Assembly: GCF_003202235.1 (NCBI RefSeq)
Contig: NZ_MASU01000007.1
Span: 310,001 to 374,000 of the forward strand
Direction: 5' to 3'
Length of the DNA: 64,000 nucleotides
Source of the DNA: Prauserella flavalba
Lineage (GTDB): Bacteria > Actinomycetota > Actinomycetes > Mycobacteriales > Pseudonocardiaceae
The translations under genes and the position numbers were made by a program. Within the stretch, counting starts at the first letter, position 1. Each line of letters begins with the position of its first letter. The notes beneath the pieces are model-generated. The model ran no database searches. It was given only the letters and a program-made list of their open reading frames with translations, and had not been told where the DNA came from. Below, piece by piece: positions 25,381 through 34,559 of this stretch.

Positions 25381-27425
25381 TGCGTGGCCTCCTTGGCGAC
25401 CAGGGTCAGCACGTCGTACTTCGCCACCGACTCGCCGTCGGCGTTGGTGACGTCGGTGTCCCAGCGCACCTCGCCGTAGTCGGCGTTCTCGCGCGGGGTG
25501 ATCTGTTTGCAGGTCAGCGTCACGGTCAGCTCGTCGCCGGGCTTGACGGGGGTGAGGAACCGCAGGTTCTCGAGCCCGTAGTTGGCGAGCACGGGCCCCG
25601 GCTCCGGCGAGACGAACAGGCCGGCCGCGAACGACACCACGAGGTAGCCGTGCGCCACGATCCCGCCGAACAGCGGGTTGGCCGCGGCGGCGGCCTCGTC
25701 GGTGTGGGCGTAGAAGGTGTCGCCGGTGAACTCGGCGAAGTGGGCGATGTCCTCGGGCGTCACGCGACGGGGGCCTGCCACCACGGTGTCGCCGACGCGC
25801 AGCTCGGCCAGCGACTTGCGGAACGGGTGGACGCCCTCCTGCCGGGGTGCGCCCGCGACCCACTGGCCGGTGACGGCCGACAGGACCTTCGGGCTGCCCT
25901 GCACGGCGGTGCGCTGCATGTGGTGCAGCACGCCGCGGATGCCGCCCATCTCCTCGCCACCGCCCGCGCGGCCCGGACCGCCGTGCACGAGCGCGGGCAG
26001 CGGCGAGCCGTGCCCGGTGGACTCCTTGGCGTCGTCGGCGTCGAGCACGAGCAGCCTGCCGTGCCACGGCGCGACGCCGAGCACCACGTCGCGCGCGAAC
26101 GCCGCGTCGCCGGTCACCACGGACCCGGCGAGGCTGCCCTGGCCGCGCGCGGCCAGCTCGACGACCTGTTCCGTGGAGGTGTAGGGCATCAGCGTCGACA
26201 CGGGTCCGAACGCCTCGACCTCGTGCGGCTCCGCGCGGTCGGGGTCGTCGGCGCGCAGCAGCACCGGGGAAATGAAGGCACCGAGCTCGGCGTCGGCGTC
26301 CACCACGTCCACGTGGTCGGGGTCGCCGAAGACGATCCGGCCCGCCTCACTGAGGCCCTTGAGCGAGCGGCGAACCTCCTCGCGCTGTTCGAGGCTCGCG
26401 AGCGCGCCCATGCGCACGCCCTCGCTCGCGGGGTTGCCGACGGTGGTCTTCGCCAGCCGCGCGCCGACGGCCTCGGCGACGTCGTCCAACAGCTCGGCGG
26501 GGACGAACGCGCGCCGGATGGCGGTGCACTTCTGCCCGGCCTTCACGGTCATCTCGGTGACCAGCTGCTTGACGTAGAGGTCGAACTCGGCCGTGCCCGG
26601 CTTCGCGTCGGGGCCGAGGATCGAGCAGTTGAGCGAGTCGGCCTCGGCGTTGAACCGCACAGAGTGGCGCACGATCGCGGGGTGCGCGCGCAGCCGCTGC
26701 GCGGTGGAGGCCGAGCCGGTGAACGACACGAGGTCCTGGCCGGTGACGTGGTCGAGCAGGTCGCCCGCGCCGCCGCACACGAGCTGCAGCGTGCCCTCCG
26801 GCAGGAGGCCCGAGTCGATGATCAGCTCGACGAGCCGCTGCGTGAGGTACGCCGTCTGGCTGGCCGGCTTCACCAGGCTCGGCACCCCGGCGAGGAACGC
26901 GGGCGCGAACTTCTCCAGCGGCCCCCACACGGGGAAGTTGAAGGCGTTGATCTGCACCGCGACGCCCCGCAGCGGGCTCGCGATGTGCCTGCCGGCGAAC
27001 GTGCCGCCCTTGCTCAGCGGCTCGACGGCGCCGTCGACGAAGACGGTGTCGTTGGGCAGCTCGCGGCGGCCCTTGCTCGCGTAGGCCAGCAGCACGCCGA
27101 TGCCGCCGTCGATGTCGAACTTCGAGTCACCGAGCGTGGCGCCGGTGCGGGCGGAGAGCGCGTAGAGCTCGTCGCGGTGCTCGCGCAGGTGCCCGCCGAG
27201 CGCCTTGAGCAGCGCCGCGCGCTGGTGGAACGTCAGCTCGCGGAGCGCGGGGCCACCCGTCCGGCGGCCGTGCTCCAGCGCGGCGCCCATGTCGATGCCC
27301 TCCGAGGAGATGCGGGCGACCTCCTCGCCGGTCACCGCGTCGTGCAGCGGCGCACCGTCCCCTGACGGGGCGTGCCACCCGCCGCTCACGTAGCTGCGCA
27401 ACAGCGCCGTCGCGTGCTCACCCAT
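25377..27425 (-). CDS. paaZ: Bifunctional oxepin-CoA hydrolase / 3-oxo-5,6-dehydrosuberyl-CoA semialdehyde dehydrogenase PaaZ
   Basis: This is a 682-residue fusion. The N-terminal aldehyde dehydrogenase (1-530) has [19 protein letters not shown], a SFTGSAST cofactor loop and catalytic cysteine in [10 protein letters not shown]. The C-terminal MaoC hotdog domain (540-682) has [14 protein letters not shown] and [14 protein letters not shown] and performs ring opening. The two activities open the oxepin ring and oxidise the resulting aldehyde. It is the first gene of paaZABCDE; a PaaR-like operator lies 17 bases upstream of its ATG. Confidence 0.95.
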   Translation of the reverse strand: MGEHATALLRSYVSGGWHAPSGDGAPLHDAVTGEEVARISSEGIDMGAALEHGRRTGGPALRELTFHQRAALLKALGGHLREHRDELYALSARTGATLGDSKFDIDGGIGVLLAYASKGRRELPNDTVFVDGAVEPLSKGGTFAGRHIASPLRGVAVQINAFNFPVWGPLEKFAPAFLAGVPSLVKPASQTAYLTQRLVELIIDSGLLPEGTLQLVCGGAGDLLDHVTGQDLVSFTGSASTAQRLRAHPAIVRHSVRFNAEADSLNCSILGPDAKPGTAEFDLYVKQLVTEMTVKAGQKCTAIRRAFVPAELLDDVAEAVGARLAKTTVGNPASEGVRMGALASLEQREEVRRSLKGLSEAGRIVFGDPDHVDVVDADAELGAFISPVLLRADDPDRAEPHEVEAFGPVSTLMPYTSTEQVVELAARGQGSLAGSVVTGDAAFARDVVLGVAPWHGRLLVLDADDAKESTGHGSPLPALVHGGPGRAGGGEEMGGIRGVLHHMQRTAVQGSPKVLSAVTGQWVAGAPRQEGVHPFRKSLAELRVGDTVVAGPRRVTPEDIAHFAEFTGDTFYAHTDEAAAAANPLFGGIVAHGYLVVSFAAGLFVSPEPGPVLANYGLENLRFLTPVKPGDELTVTLTCKQITPRENADYGEVRWDTDVTNADGESVAKYDVLTLVAKEATQ

Positions 27426-27441
27426 CGAGCCTCCTCGAATT

Positions 27442-27463
27442 ACCAACCGAACGTTCAGGAAGT
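27442..27463. promoter_or_regulatory. PaaR-like operator between paaZ and paaG
   Basis: This 22-bp site reads ACCAACCG, six bases AACGTT, then CAGGAAGT. It fits the pattern ACT-N-ACCG, six bases, CGGT-N-AGT that I recall for the TetR-type PaaR of Corynebacterium, with three differences. It lies in the 55-base divergent region between paaZ and paaG, and paaR itself is 3.6 kb away. Confidence 0.65.
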
Positions 27464-27480
27464 GATGGTAGCGTGCTCGC

Positions 27481-28266
27481 ATGGCTGACGAAAGCAGGAA
27501 CACCGAAGTTCGCGTCGAAACCGAGCACCCGGTGGGCACGGTCACCCTGCGCACCCCGGCACTGACCGCGCGCGGCAAGGCCGCGCTGCGCGAGGCACTC
27601 GAGGGCCTCGCCACCGACGATGCCGTGCGGGCCGTGGTGCTCACCGGAACCGGCAAGGCGTTCTGCGTCGGGCAGGACCTCGCCGAGCACGCGGAGGCGC
27701 TGCGCGAGGACCCGGCGACCGCCTTCGCGACCATCGACGAGCACTACAACCCGATCGTGACCGCGCTCGCGACCATGCCGAAGCCCGTGGTCGCCGCCGT
27801 CAACGGCACGTGCGTGGGCGCCGGGCTCGGTTTCGCGCTCGCGTGCGACGTGCGCGTCGTGGCCGACACCGCCCGCTTCGGCACGGCCTTCACCGGCATC
27901 GGGCTGGCCCCCGACTCGGGCCTGTCCGCCACGCTGGCGCGTGCCGTCGGCGTGGCGAGGGCCAGCGAGCTGATCCTGCTGGCCGAGCCGTTCACCGCCG
28001 AGCAGGCGCGTGAGTGGGGCATCGCGGGCCGCGTGGTGCCCGCCGCCGAGCTGCCGGGCGAGGCGGACAGGCTCGCCGCCCGCCTCGCCGGGGGCCCGAC
28101 CCTGGCCTACGCCGAGGCCAAGCGCGCGCTGGCTGCGGCGTTCCCGCTCGCCGACGTGCTCGCCACGGAGGGGGCGGCACAGGCCCGGCTGGGCCTGACC
28201 GCCGACCACCGCGGTGCCGTCGAGGCGTTCCTCGCCAAGGAGAAGCCGACCTTCGCGGGACGTTAG
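27481..28266 (+). CDS. paaG: Enoyl-CoA hydratase/isomerase, PaaG-like
   Basis: This 261-residue crotonase-fold enzyme has VVLTGTGKAFCVGQDLAEHAE and AAVNGTCVGAGLGFALACDVRV forming the oxyanion hole. FGTAFTGIGLAPDSGLSATLARAVG and KEKPTFAGR at the end are typical of PaaG/PaaF. PaaG isomerises the ring epoxide to the oxepin, and PaaF is a later hydratase. Divergent placement beside paaZ and the PaaG-like DSGLS segment make PaaG the better call. Confidence 0.82.
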   Translation: MADESRNTEVRVETEHPVGTVTLRTPALTARGKAALREALEGLATDDAVRAVVLTGTGKAFCVGQDLAEHAEALREDPATAFATIDEHYNPIVTALATMPKPVVAAVNGTCVGAGLGFALACDVRVVADTARFGTAFTGIGLAPDSGLSATLARAVGVARASELILLAEPFTAEQAREWGIAGRVVPAAELPGEADRLAARLAGGPTLAYAEAKRALAAAFPLADVLATEGAAQARLGLTADHRGAVEAFLAKEKPTFAGR

Positions 28267-28318
28267 GCCGTATCGGACAATCCTCTGCCGTGCAACGGGG
28301 TTGTCAGACGCGGCCTAA
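28263..28318. terminator. Bidirectional terminator between paaG and the thiolase gene
   Basis: TTAGGCCG (28263-28270) pairs with CGGCCTAA (28311-28318), and the inner GGACAATCC pairs imperfectly with GGGTTGTC. The hairpin covers both stop codons (TAG at 28264 and, on the minus strand, 28317) of the convergent genes. It is unrelated in sequence to the 53-bp palindrome family. Confidence 0.7.
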
Positions 28319-29535
28319 ACTCGCTCGACGAGCAGCGCGACGCCCTGGCCGACGCCGACGCACAGCGTGGCGAGCCCGCGCCTGCCCTGCTCGCGCTCGA
28401 GCCTGCCGAGCAGGGTGACCACGAGGCGGGCGCCGGAGCAGCCGAGCGGGTGCCCCAGTGCGATCGCGCCGCCGTCGGTGTTGACGCGCTCCTCGTCGAG
28501 CTTCAGCCGCCGGAGCACGGCGAGGCTCTGCGCGGCGAACGCCTCGTTCAGCTCGACGGCGTCGAGGTCGTCGACGCCGAGCCCGGTACGGCGCAGAAGC
28601 TTCTCGGTGGCGGGCACCGGGCCGAGGCCCATCAGGTGGGGCGCGACGCCCGCGCTGGCCCCGGCGACCACGCGGGCCCTCGGCGTCAGCCCGTAGCGGC
28701 GCACGGCCTCCTCGCCGGCGAGCACGAGCGCGGCGGCGCCGTCGGACAGCGGCGAGGAGGACCCGGCCGTGACGATCCCGTCCTTGCGGAACACCGGGCG
28801 CAGCGCGCCGAGCTTCTCCAGCGTGGTCCCGCGCCGGGGGCCCTCGTCGACGGCGAACTCACCGTCGCGCACCGGGACGGGCACGATCTCGGGCGCGAAG
28901 CGGCCGGCGTCGATCGCCGCGACGGCCCGCTGGTGGCTGCGCAGGGCGAACTCGTCGCACTCCTGCCGCGTGAGCCCGTCGAGCTGGGCGACCTCCTCGG
29001 CCGTCTCCCCCATCGGCGGGGTCACCTTCCGCACGTCCGGACCCGCGCCCGGCGCGACCGCGCGGTCGTGGGCGGCGAACTCCGGGTTGGTGAAACGCCA
29101 GCCCAGCGACGTGTCGGCCACCTCGCCCGGGCGCGCCCACGGCGTACCCGGCTTGGCCATCACCCACGGCGCGCGCGTCATCGACTCGACACCGCCCGCC
29201 ACCACGACGTCGGCCTCACCCGCGCGGATCGTCGCCGCCGCGGTGGCCACGGCGGTGAGCCCGCTCGCGCACAGCCGGTTGACGGTGTAGCCGGGGACCT
29301 CGTCGGGCAGGCCGGCCAGCAGCACGGCCATGCGGGCGACGTTGCGGTTGTCCTCCCCGGCCTGGTTGGCGGCGCCGAGGATCACCTCGTCAACGGCCTC
29401 GCCGTCGACCCCGGCCCGCCGCACCGCCTCCCCCACGACGCGGCCGGCGAGGTCGTCGGGCCGCACCCCGGCGAGCGCGCCGCCGTACCGGCCCTGTGCC
29501 GTACGGACTCCGTCGACCACGAAAACCTCGGACAT
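28315..29535 (-). CDS. paaJ: 3-oxoadipyl-CoA/3-oxo-5,6-dehydrosuberyl-CoA thiolase
   Basis: This 406-residue thiolase has nucleophile Cys in [21 protein letters not shown] with NEAF upstream, [16 protein letters not shown], and final active-site cysteine in [12 protein letters not shown]. It carries out the two thiolytic steps ending the phenylacetate pathway (acetyl-CoA and succinyl-CoA products). The start ATG 29535 follows AGAGGAGA. It diverges from paaK across a PaaR-like operator. Confidence 0.88.
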   Translation of the reverse strand: MSEVFVVDGVRTAQGRYGGALAGVRPDDLAGRVVGEAVRRAGVDGEAVDEVILGAANQAGEDNRNVARMAVLLAGLPDEVPGYTVNRLCASGLTAVATAAATIRAGEADVVVAGGVESMTRAPWVMAKPGTPWARPGEVADTSLGWRFTNPEFAAHDRAVAPGAGPDVRKVTPPMGETAEEVAQLDGLTRQECDEFALRSHQRAVAAIDAGRFAPEIVPVPVRDGEFAVDEGPRRGTTLEKLGALRPVFRKDGIVTAGSSSPLSDGAAALVLAGEEAVRRYGLTPRARVVAGASAGVAPHLMGLGPVPATEKLLRRTGLGVDDLDAVELNEAFAAQSLAVLRRLKLDEERVNTDGGAIALGHPLGCSGARLVVTLLGRLEREQGRRGLATLCVGVGQGVALLVERV

Positions 29536-29585
29536 GGCTCTCCTCTTGACATCCGCTCACGCGCTGGCTTTTACTGGGCCACATT

Positions 29586-29607
29586 AATAACCGTCCATTC
29601 GGTCAGT
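29586..29607. promoter_or_regulatory. PaaR-like operator between thiolase gene and paaK
   Basis: This 22-bp site reads AATAACCG, TCCATT, CGGTCAGT. It has both intact ACCG and CGGT half-site cores with the six-base centre seen at 27442. It sits in the 135-base divergent region upstream of paaK-paaR and the thiolase gene, so PaaR would autoregulate. Confidence 0.7.
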
Positions 29608-29670
29608 TAGCAAGGCGGCGCGGCCACCGGAGTCCGGGGTCACACCGCCACGCGGAGGAGTTCCCGGAGC

Positions 29671-31017
29671 ATGACCACCACGCACAGCGAAGTGCCGAGC
29701 GCCCGGCGACTGGGCGCGGCCCCCGCCGCCGACGACCTGTCGCCCGCCGAGCGGACGAGCGTCGACGAGCTGCGCGCGACCCAGCTCGAGCGTCTGCAGT
29801 GGACACTCCGCCACGCGTACGAGAACGTGCCGTTCTACCGCAGGAAGTTCGACGAGGCCGGTGTGCATCCGTCCGACTGCCGGGAGCTGGCCGACCTCGC
29901 GAGGTTCCCCTGCACCACCAAGCACGACCTGCGTGACAACTACCCCTTCGGCATGTTCGCCGTGCCGCAGGAACGGGTGCGGCGCATCCACGCCTCCAGC
30001 GGCACCACCGGCAAGCCCACCGTCGTCGGCTACACCGAGGACGACATCGACACCTGGGCCACGGTGATGGCCCGCTCGATCTTCGCCGCGGGCGGCCGGC
30101 CGGGCCACAAGGTGCACGTGGCCTACGGCTACGGGCTGTTCACGGGCGGGCTGGGCGCCCACTACGGCGTCGAGAAACTCGGCTGCACCGCGATTCCCGC
30201 GTCGGGCGGCATGACCGCGCGGCAGGTGCAGATCATCACCGACTTCCGGCCCGAGATCATCATGGTGACGCCGTCGTACATGCTCACGCTGCTGGACGAG
30301 TTCGAGCGCCAGGGCATCGACCCGCGCACGAGCTCCCTGCGTGTCGGCATCTTCGGCGCCGAGCCGTGGACCGAGCAGATGCGCCGCGAGATCGAGGAAC
30401 GCATGGACCTCGACGCCGTGGACATCTACGGGCTGTCCGAAGTGATGGGTCCCGGCGTGGCACAGGAGTGCACGGAGACCAAGGACGGCCTGCACATCTG
30501 GGAAGACCACTTCTACCCCGAGGTGGTGGACCCGGTCGACGGCACCGTGCTGCCCGACGGCCAGAACGGCGAGCTGCTGTTCACCTCGCTCACCAAGCAG
30601 GCGCTGCCGATCATCCGCTACCGCACCCGTGACCTCACGACGCTGCGGCCCGGCACCGCGCGCCCGGCGTTCCGGCGCATGGACAAGGTCACCGGCCGCA
30701 GCGACGACATGATCATCCTGCGCGGTGTCAACGTGTTCCCGACCCAGATCGAGGAGATCGTGCTCGGCACGACGGGGCTCGCGCCGCACTTCCAGATCCG
30801 GCTCACCCGCCGCGACCGCATGGACCACCTGACCGTCGTGGTGGAGGCACACGGCGACACGACCGGCGAGCGCCGCGCGGACGCCGCCCGCGAGATCGCG
30901 GCCAGGGTCAAGGACGGCGTCGGCGTGAGCGTCGGCGTGGAGGTGGTCGACCCGGAGACCCTCGAACGGTCGGTGGGCAAACTGCGCCGGGTGGTCGACC
31001 AGCGACCGCCCGCCTGA
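29671..31017 (+). CDS. paaK: Phenylacetate-CoA ligase
   Basis: This 448-residue adenylate-forming enzyme activates phenylacetate with ATP and CoA. P-loop ASSGTTGKPTVVGYT (about 110-124), YGYGLFTGGLGAHYG, SLRVGIFGAEPWTE and the GLSEVMGPGVAQEC region are standard PaaK motifs. ITGRSDDMIILRGVNVFPTQIEE-type hinge residues near 345 and a C-terminal ACT-like lobe follow. CGGAGGAG precedes ATG 29671. paaR follows after 22 bases. Confidence 0.95.
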   Translation: MTTTHSEVPSARRLGAAPAADDLSPAERTSVDELRATQLERLQWTLRHAYENVPFYRRKFDEAGVHPSDCRELADLARFPCTTKHDLRDNYPFGMFAVPQERVRRIHASSGTTGKPTVVGYTEDDIDTWATVMARSIFAAGGRPGHKVHVAYGYGLFTGGLGAHYGVEKLGCTAIPASGGMTARQVQIITDFRPEIIMVTPSYMLTLLDEFERQGIDPRTSSLRVGIFGAEPWTEQMRREIEERMDLDAVDIYGLSEVMGPGVAQECTETKDGLHIWEDHFYPEVVDPVDGTVLPDGQNGELLFTSLTKQALPIIRYRTRDLTTLRPGTARPAFRRMDKVTGRSDDMIILRGVNVFPTQIEEIVLGTTGLAPHFQIRLTRRDRMDHLTVVVEAHGDTTGERRADAAREIAARVKDGVGVSVGVEVVDPETLERSVGKLRRVVDQRPPA

Positions 31018-31039
31018 GCGGACCTGGGATAATGCGACC

Positions 31040-31657
31040 ATGACCGACACCTCGCCGAACCGGCCCGCCAAGCGCGGCAGGCCGGGCTACGACCTCGAGT
31101 CCTTGCTGGCGGTGGCGGTCAAGCTGTTCAACGAGCGCGGCTACGACGGCACGAGCATGGAGGACCTCTCCCGCAAGCTCGGCATCACCAAGTCCGCGAT
31201 CTACCACCACGTGCCCAGCAAGCAGGAACTGCTGCGGCTGGCCGTGAACCGTGCGCTGGACGGCCTGTTCGCCGAGGTGGACAAACTGGACACCGTGGAG
31301 GGGCGGGCGATCGACCGCCTCGAACACCTGGTGCGGGGCAGCGTGGCGGTGCTGGCGGACCAGCTGCCGTTCGTCACGCTGCTGCTGCGCGTGCGCGGGA
31401 ACACCAAGGTGGAGCGTGACGCGCTCGCGCGCAGGCGCGAGTTCGACCACATCGTCACCGACCTGGCGGGCAAGGCCATCGCCGACGGCGACCTGCGCGC
31501 CGACGTCGACCCCGCCACGGCCGCCCGCCTGCTGTTCGGCATGGTCAACTCGCTCATCGAGTGGTACCGGCCCCGGGGTGGCCTGCGTGCGCCCGAGCTG
31601 GCCGACATGGTGGCCACGGTCGCCTTCGACGGCCTCCGCGTCCGCCCCGAGGCCTGA
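31040..31657 (+). CDS. paaR: TetR-family phenylacetate regulator PaaR
   Basis: This 205-residue repressor has an HTH in TSMEDLSRKLGITKSAIYHHVPSKQELL (about 38-65), preceded by an arginine/lysine-rich arm (RPAKRGRPGYD) that could contact the minor groove. It is cotranscribed with paaK and lies in a paa cluster with matching 22-bp operators at 27442, 29586 and 35520. By analogy with known PaaRs, phenylacetyl-CoA should be the inducer. Confidence 0.85.
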   Translation: MTDTSPNRPAKRGRPGYDLESLLAVAVKLFNERGYDGTSMEDLSRKLGITKSAIYHHVPSKQELLRLAVNRALDGLFAEVDKLDTVEGRAIDRLEHLVRGSVAVLADQLPFVTLLLRVRGNTKVERDALARRREFDHIVTDLAGKAIADGDLRADVDPATAARLLFGMVNSLIEWYRPRGGLRAPELADMVATVAFDGLRVRPEA

Positions 31658-31671
31658 ACCCCTACCCAGCC

Positions 31672-31778
31672 GCAGTGAAGGCCACCTTCACTGCGTTGAA
31701 TCAACACAGCGGCGCGCAGCGTCCCCGTTTGGGTGGTGGTGGGAGATGGGCGGGCGCAGGCAAGGTGGCCTTCACTGC
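31672..31778. terminator. Split copy of the intergenic palindrome (copy B)
   Basis: The left half GCAGTGAAGGCC...CACTGCGTT occupies 31672-31697 and the right half GCAGGCAAGGTGGCC...CACTGC occupies 31756-31778. They are separated by about 58 bases of unrelated, G-rich sequence that replaces the normal one-base centre. It lies between convergent paaR and the alcohol dehydrogenase gene. The intervening DNA looks like an insertion into an intact element. Confidence 0.65.
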
Positions 31779-31784
31779 GGTCGG

Positions 31785-32909
31785 CTAGTCGAAGACGACC
31801 AGGCCGCGGATGTTGCGGCCGGCGTGCATGTCCTCGTACGCCTGCGCCACCTGGTCCAGTGTGTACTCGCGGGTCACCAGCTCGTCGAGCTTCAGCTGCC
31901 CCGCCCGGTACATGCGCAGCAGGTTCGGGATGTCGTGCCGCGGGTTGGACTCGCCGAACAGCGAGCCCTGCAACCGCTTCTGCATCAGGGTCAGGTCACC
32001 GAGCGCGATGGGCGCGCCCGCCGCGGTGATGTCGCCGAGTCCGGTGAGGACGACCGTGCCCGCCTTGCGGATCGACGCGAGCGCCTCGCCGACGTGCTCG
32101 CCCTTGACCACGCCGATCGTCACGATCGTGGCGTCGGCGCCCTGGCCGTTGGTGAGCGAGCGGGCGAAGTCGGCGGCCTCCTCGATCGTCGCGTAGGCGT
32201 GCGTGGCACCGAACAGCTTGGCCTGCTCCTGCTTGAACGGCACCGGGTCCACTGCGATGACGGTGGTCGCTCCGGCGTGGACGGCGCCCTGCAGCGCGTT
32301 GGCACCGATGCCGCCGATGCCCATGACGATCACGGTGGCTCCCGGCCGGATGTTCGCCGAGTTGACCGCGGAACCCCACCCGGTCGGCACCCCGCAGCCG
32401 ACGAGCGCCGCCGCCTTGAGCGGGATGTCCTTGCCGATCTTGACCACGGAGTCGACCGACGCGGTGGTGTACTCCGCGAAGGTCGAGATACCGCACTGCT
32501 GGCCCACGGGGTTGCCGTTCTCGGTCATCCGGAAACTGGTGGGGTCGTCCGCGCGGGCACCGGTCAGCAGCGACGCGCCGAGGTCGCACAGGTTGGACAG
32601 CCCCTGTGCGCAGAACTCGCACTTGCCGCACGCCGGCAGGAACGAGAAGACCACGTGGTCGCCGACCTCGTAGCCGGGGGTGTCCGGGCCGACGGCCGTG
32701 ATCACGCCGGCGCCCTCGTGGCCGCCGGCGTACGGGTAGACGGCGACGGGCACGTCACCGGTGGCGACGTGGTCGTCCGAGTGGCACAGCCCCGACGCGG
32801 CGAGCTTGACGGTGACCTCGCCCTGGCGCGGGTCGTCGAGCTCCACGGTGGCGGTCTCGTAGGTGCCGGGCGCTCCGCGCACCAGTGAGACACGGGTGGT
32901 GATGGGCAT
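31785..32909 (-). CDS. Zinc alcohol dehydrogenase, NDMA-dependent (mycofactocin-associated) type
   Basis: This 374-residue medium-chain dehydrogenase has catalytic zinc ligands in GLCHSDDHVATG and GGHEGAGVI, structural zinc cysteines CGKCEFCAQGLSNLC, and coenzyme fold GIGGIGANALQGAVHAG. The long insert DDPTSFRMTENGNPVGQQCGISTFAEY is typical of the NDMA-dependent group, whose NAD is not freely exchangeable and which depends on mycofactocin for electron removal. It lies 30 bases downstream of the aldehyde dehydrogenase gene, so alcohol and aldehyde oxidation would be made together. Confidence 0.85.
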   Translation of the reverse strand: MPITTRVSLVRGAPGTYETATVELDDPRQGEVTVKLAASGLCHSDDHVATGDVPVAVYPYAGGHEGAGVITAVGPDTPGYEVGDHVVFSFLPACGKCEFCAQGLSNLCDLGASLLTGARADDPTSFRMTENGNPVGQQCGISTFAEYTTASVDSVVKIGKDIPLKAAALVGCGVPTGWGSAVNSANIRPGATVIVMGIGGIGANALQGAVHAGATTVIAVDPVPFKQEQAKLFGATHAYATIEEAADFARSLTNGQGADATIVTIGVVKGEHVGEALASIRKAGTVVLTGLGDITAAGAPIALGDLTLMQKRLQGSLFGESNPRHDIPNLLRMYRAGQLKLDELVTREYTLDQVAQAYEDMHAGRNIRGLVVFD

Positions 32910-32939
32910 GTTTCGCTCCTCCTTGAGCTGAATGGGTCC

Positions 32940-34394
32940 TCAGAGGACGACCGTGACGACCTTTTCCTCGGTGTTGGCGAGGATGCCGCTCCAGCCGAGC
33001 TCGCGGCCGATGCCGCTGGTCTTCATGCCGCCCCAGGGCAGGGCGGCGTCGATCGGCGCCCAGCCGTTGACGCCGACCGCACCGGCGCGCACCTGGGCGG
33101 CGAGCGTGTGCGCGGCGGCGACGTCCCTGGTCCACAGGGTCGCGGCGAGGCCGTAGCTGGTGTCGTTGGCGATCCGGATGGCCTCCTCGGGCTCGTCGAA
33201 GGGGATCACGGAGCCGACCGGGCCGAAGATCTCCTCGCGCGCGATCGTCATGTCGTTGTCCACGTCGGCGAAGATCGTGGGCTGCACGAAGAAGCCGGCG
33301 CCCTCGGGGCGGCCGCCGCCCGCGACGATCCTGGCGCCCTCCGAGCGGCCCTTCTCGATGTAGCCGAGTACGCGCTCCTGCTGCTTGCGGTTGACCAGCG
33401 CGCCCATCGTGGTCGCCGGGTCGAGCGGGTCGCCGAGCACCTGCTGCGCGGCGGCGGCCGCCAGCGCCTCCACCACGTCGGCGTAACGAGACCGGTGCAC
33501 CAGCACACGCGTGCCCGCCGCGCAGACCTCGCCCTGGTTGAAGAACAGGCCCATCGCGGTGCCGGCGACGGCGGCGTCGAGGTCGGCGTCGGGCAGGATG
33601 ATCTGCGGCGACTTGCCGCCCAGCTCCAGCGTGATCCGCTTGAACGACGACGCCGCGGCCATCGCGATCGCGCGGCCCACCTCGGGGCTGCCCGTGAAGC
33701 TGATCTTGTCGACGCCCGGGTGGTCCACCAGCGCCTGACCCGCGACGGGTCCGAGGCCGGGCAGCACGCTCACCACGCCGTCGGGAAGACCCGCCTCCTG
33801 CAGCAGTGTCGCCAGGTGCAGGATCGACAGCGGCGCGTCCTCTGGCGGCTTGACGACCACGGTGTTGCCCGCCGCCAGCGCGGGCGCGAGCTTCCACGCG
33901 GCGATCATCAGCGGCGTGTTCCACGGGATGATCGCGCCGATGACGCCCACCGGCTCGCGGCGGGTGTAGGAGTGGGTCGGCCTGCCCAGGTAGCCGTCGG
34001 TGGGCACGACCTGCCCGGTGATCTTGTCGGCCCACCCCGCGAAGTGGCGGAACGTGCGCGCCGCGTTGGGGATGTCCAGCATCGACGGCTGCGCGAGCGG
34101 CTTGCCGACGTCCATGGCCTCCAGCCGGGCCAGCGTGCCGGCGTCGCGCTCGATGAGCTCGGCGACGCGGTGCAGGATCCTGCCCCGCTGCGAACCGGGC
34201 AGCGCGGCCCACTCGCCGGAGAGCTGGGCGCGGGCGGCGGCGACCGCGGCGTCGACGTCCTCGGCCGAGGCGGCGGCGACGTCGGCGAGCTTCTCCTCGG
34301 TGGCCGGGTTGAGGTCGGCGAACGTGCCGCCGCCCCCGTCTCGCCACTCGCCTGCCACGAACAACCGCTGGGGAAGGGTGTCGGTGCTGGTCAC
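32940..34394 (-). CDS. Aldehyde dehydrogenase (phenylacetaldehyde/betaine-aldehyde type)
   Basis: This 484-residue NAD-dependent enzyme has the Asn in IIPWNTPLMIAAWKLAPAL, the general base Glu in LELGGKSPQ, catalytic Cys in FNQGEVCAAGTR, and EEIFGPVGSVIPF. It would oxidise the aldehyde produced by the downstream alcohol dehydrogenase. The AraC gene lies directly upstream in the same orientation, and a 21-bp-phased direct repeat in the 165-base gap looks like the activator site. The role as phenylacetaldehyde dehydrogenase is inferred from paa proximity. Confidence 0.85.
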   Translation of the reverse strand: MTSTDTLPQRLFVAGEWRDGGGGTFADLNPATEEKLADVAAASAEDVDAAVAAARAQLSGEWAALPGSQRGRILHRVAELIERDAGTLARLEAMDVGKPLAQPSMLDIPNAARTFRHFAGWADKITGQVVPTDGYLGRPTHSYTRREPVGVIGAIIPWNTPLMIAAWKLAPALAAGNTVVVKPPEDAPLSILHLATLLQEAGLPDGVVSVLPGLGPVAGQALVDHPGVDKISFTGSPEVGRAIAMAAASSFKRITLELGGKSPQIILPDADLDAAVAGTAMGLFFNQGEVCAAGTRVLVHRSRYADVVEALAAAAAQQVLGDPLDPATTMGALVNRKQQERVLGYIEKGRSEGARIVAGGGRPEGAGFFVQPTIFADVDNDMTIAREEIFGPVGSVIPFDEPEEAIRIANDTSYGLAATLWTRDVAAAHTLAAQVRAGAVGVNGWAPIDAALPWGGMKTSGIGRELGWSGILANTEEKVVTVVL

Positions 34395-34474
34395 GGGTTC
34401 TCCTTGCCGATCTGCGCTGACCGCGGCCCGGACGGGACGCCGGTGCCGAGCATGCGCGCGGCGGTGACCACACG

Positions 34475-34510
34475 TCTTGTGCGTACGCGCACGGCTCTTG
34501 TGCGGATGCG
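34475..34510. promoter_or_regulatory. Direct repeat, probable AraC-family activator site
   Basis: TCTTGTGCGTACGCG (34475-34489) and TCTTGTGCGGATGCG (34496-34510) agree at 13 of 15 positions and begin exactly 21 bp apart, two helical turns. This is the geometry of AraC/XylS-type operators. The site lies 80 bases upstream of the aldehyde dehydrogenase start, transcribed leftward. Confidence 0.6.
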
Positions 34511-34531
34511 GCGAACCCGTCAGCGCCCAAC

Positions 34532-34554
34532 GCAGTGAAGGTGGCCTTCACTGC
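34532..34554. terminator. Half copy of the intergenic palindrome (copy C)
   Basis: This is one 23-bp half-element: GCAGTGAAGG, a three-base centre, CCTTCACTGC. It lies six bases beyond the araC stop. Presence of a lone half shows that the halves can exist independently and that one hairpin may suffice for termination. Confidence 0.65.
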
Positions 34555-34559
34555 ATCCG

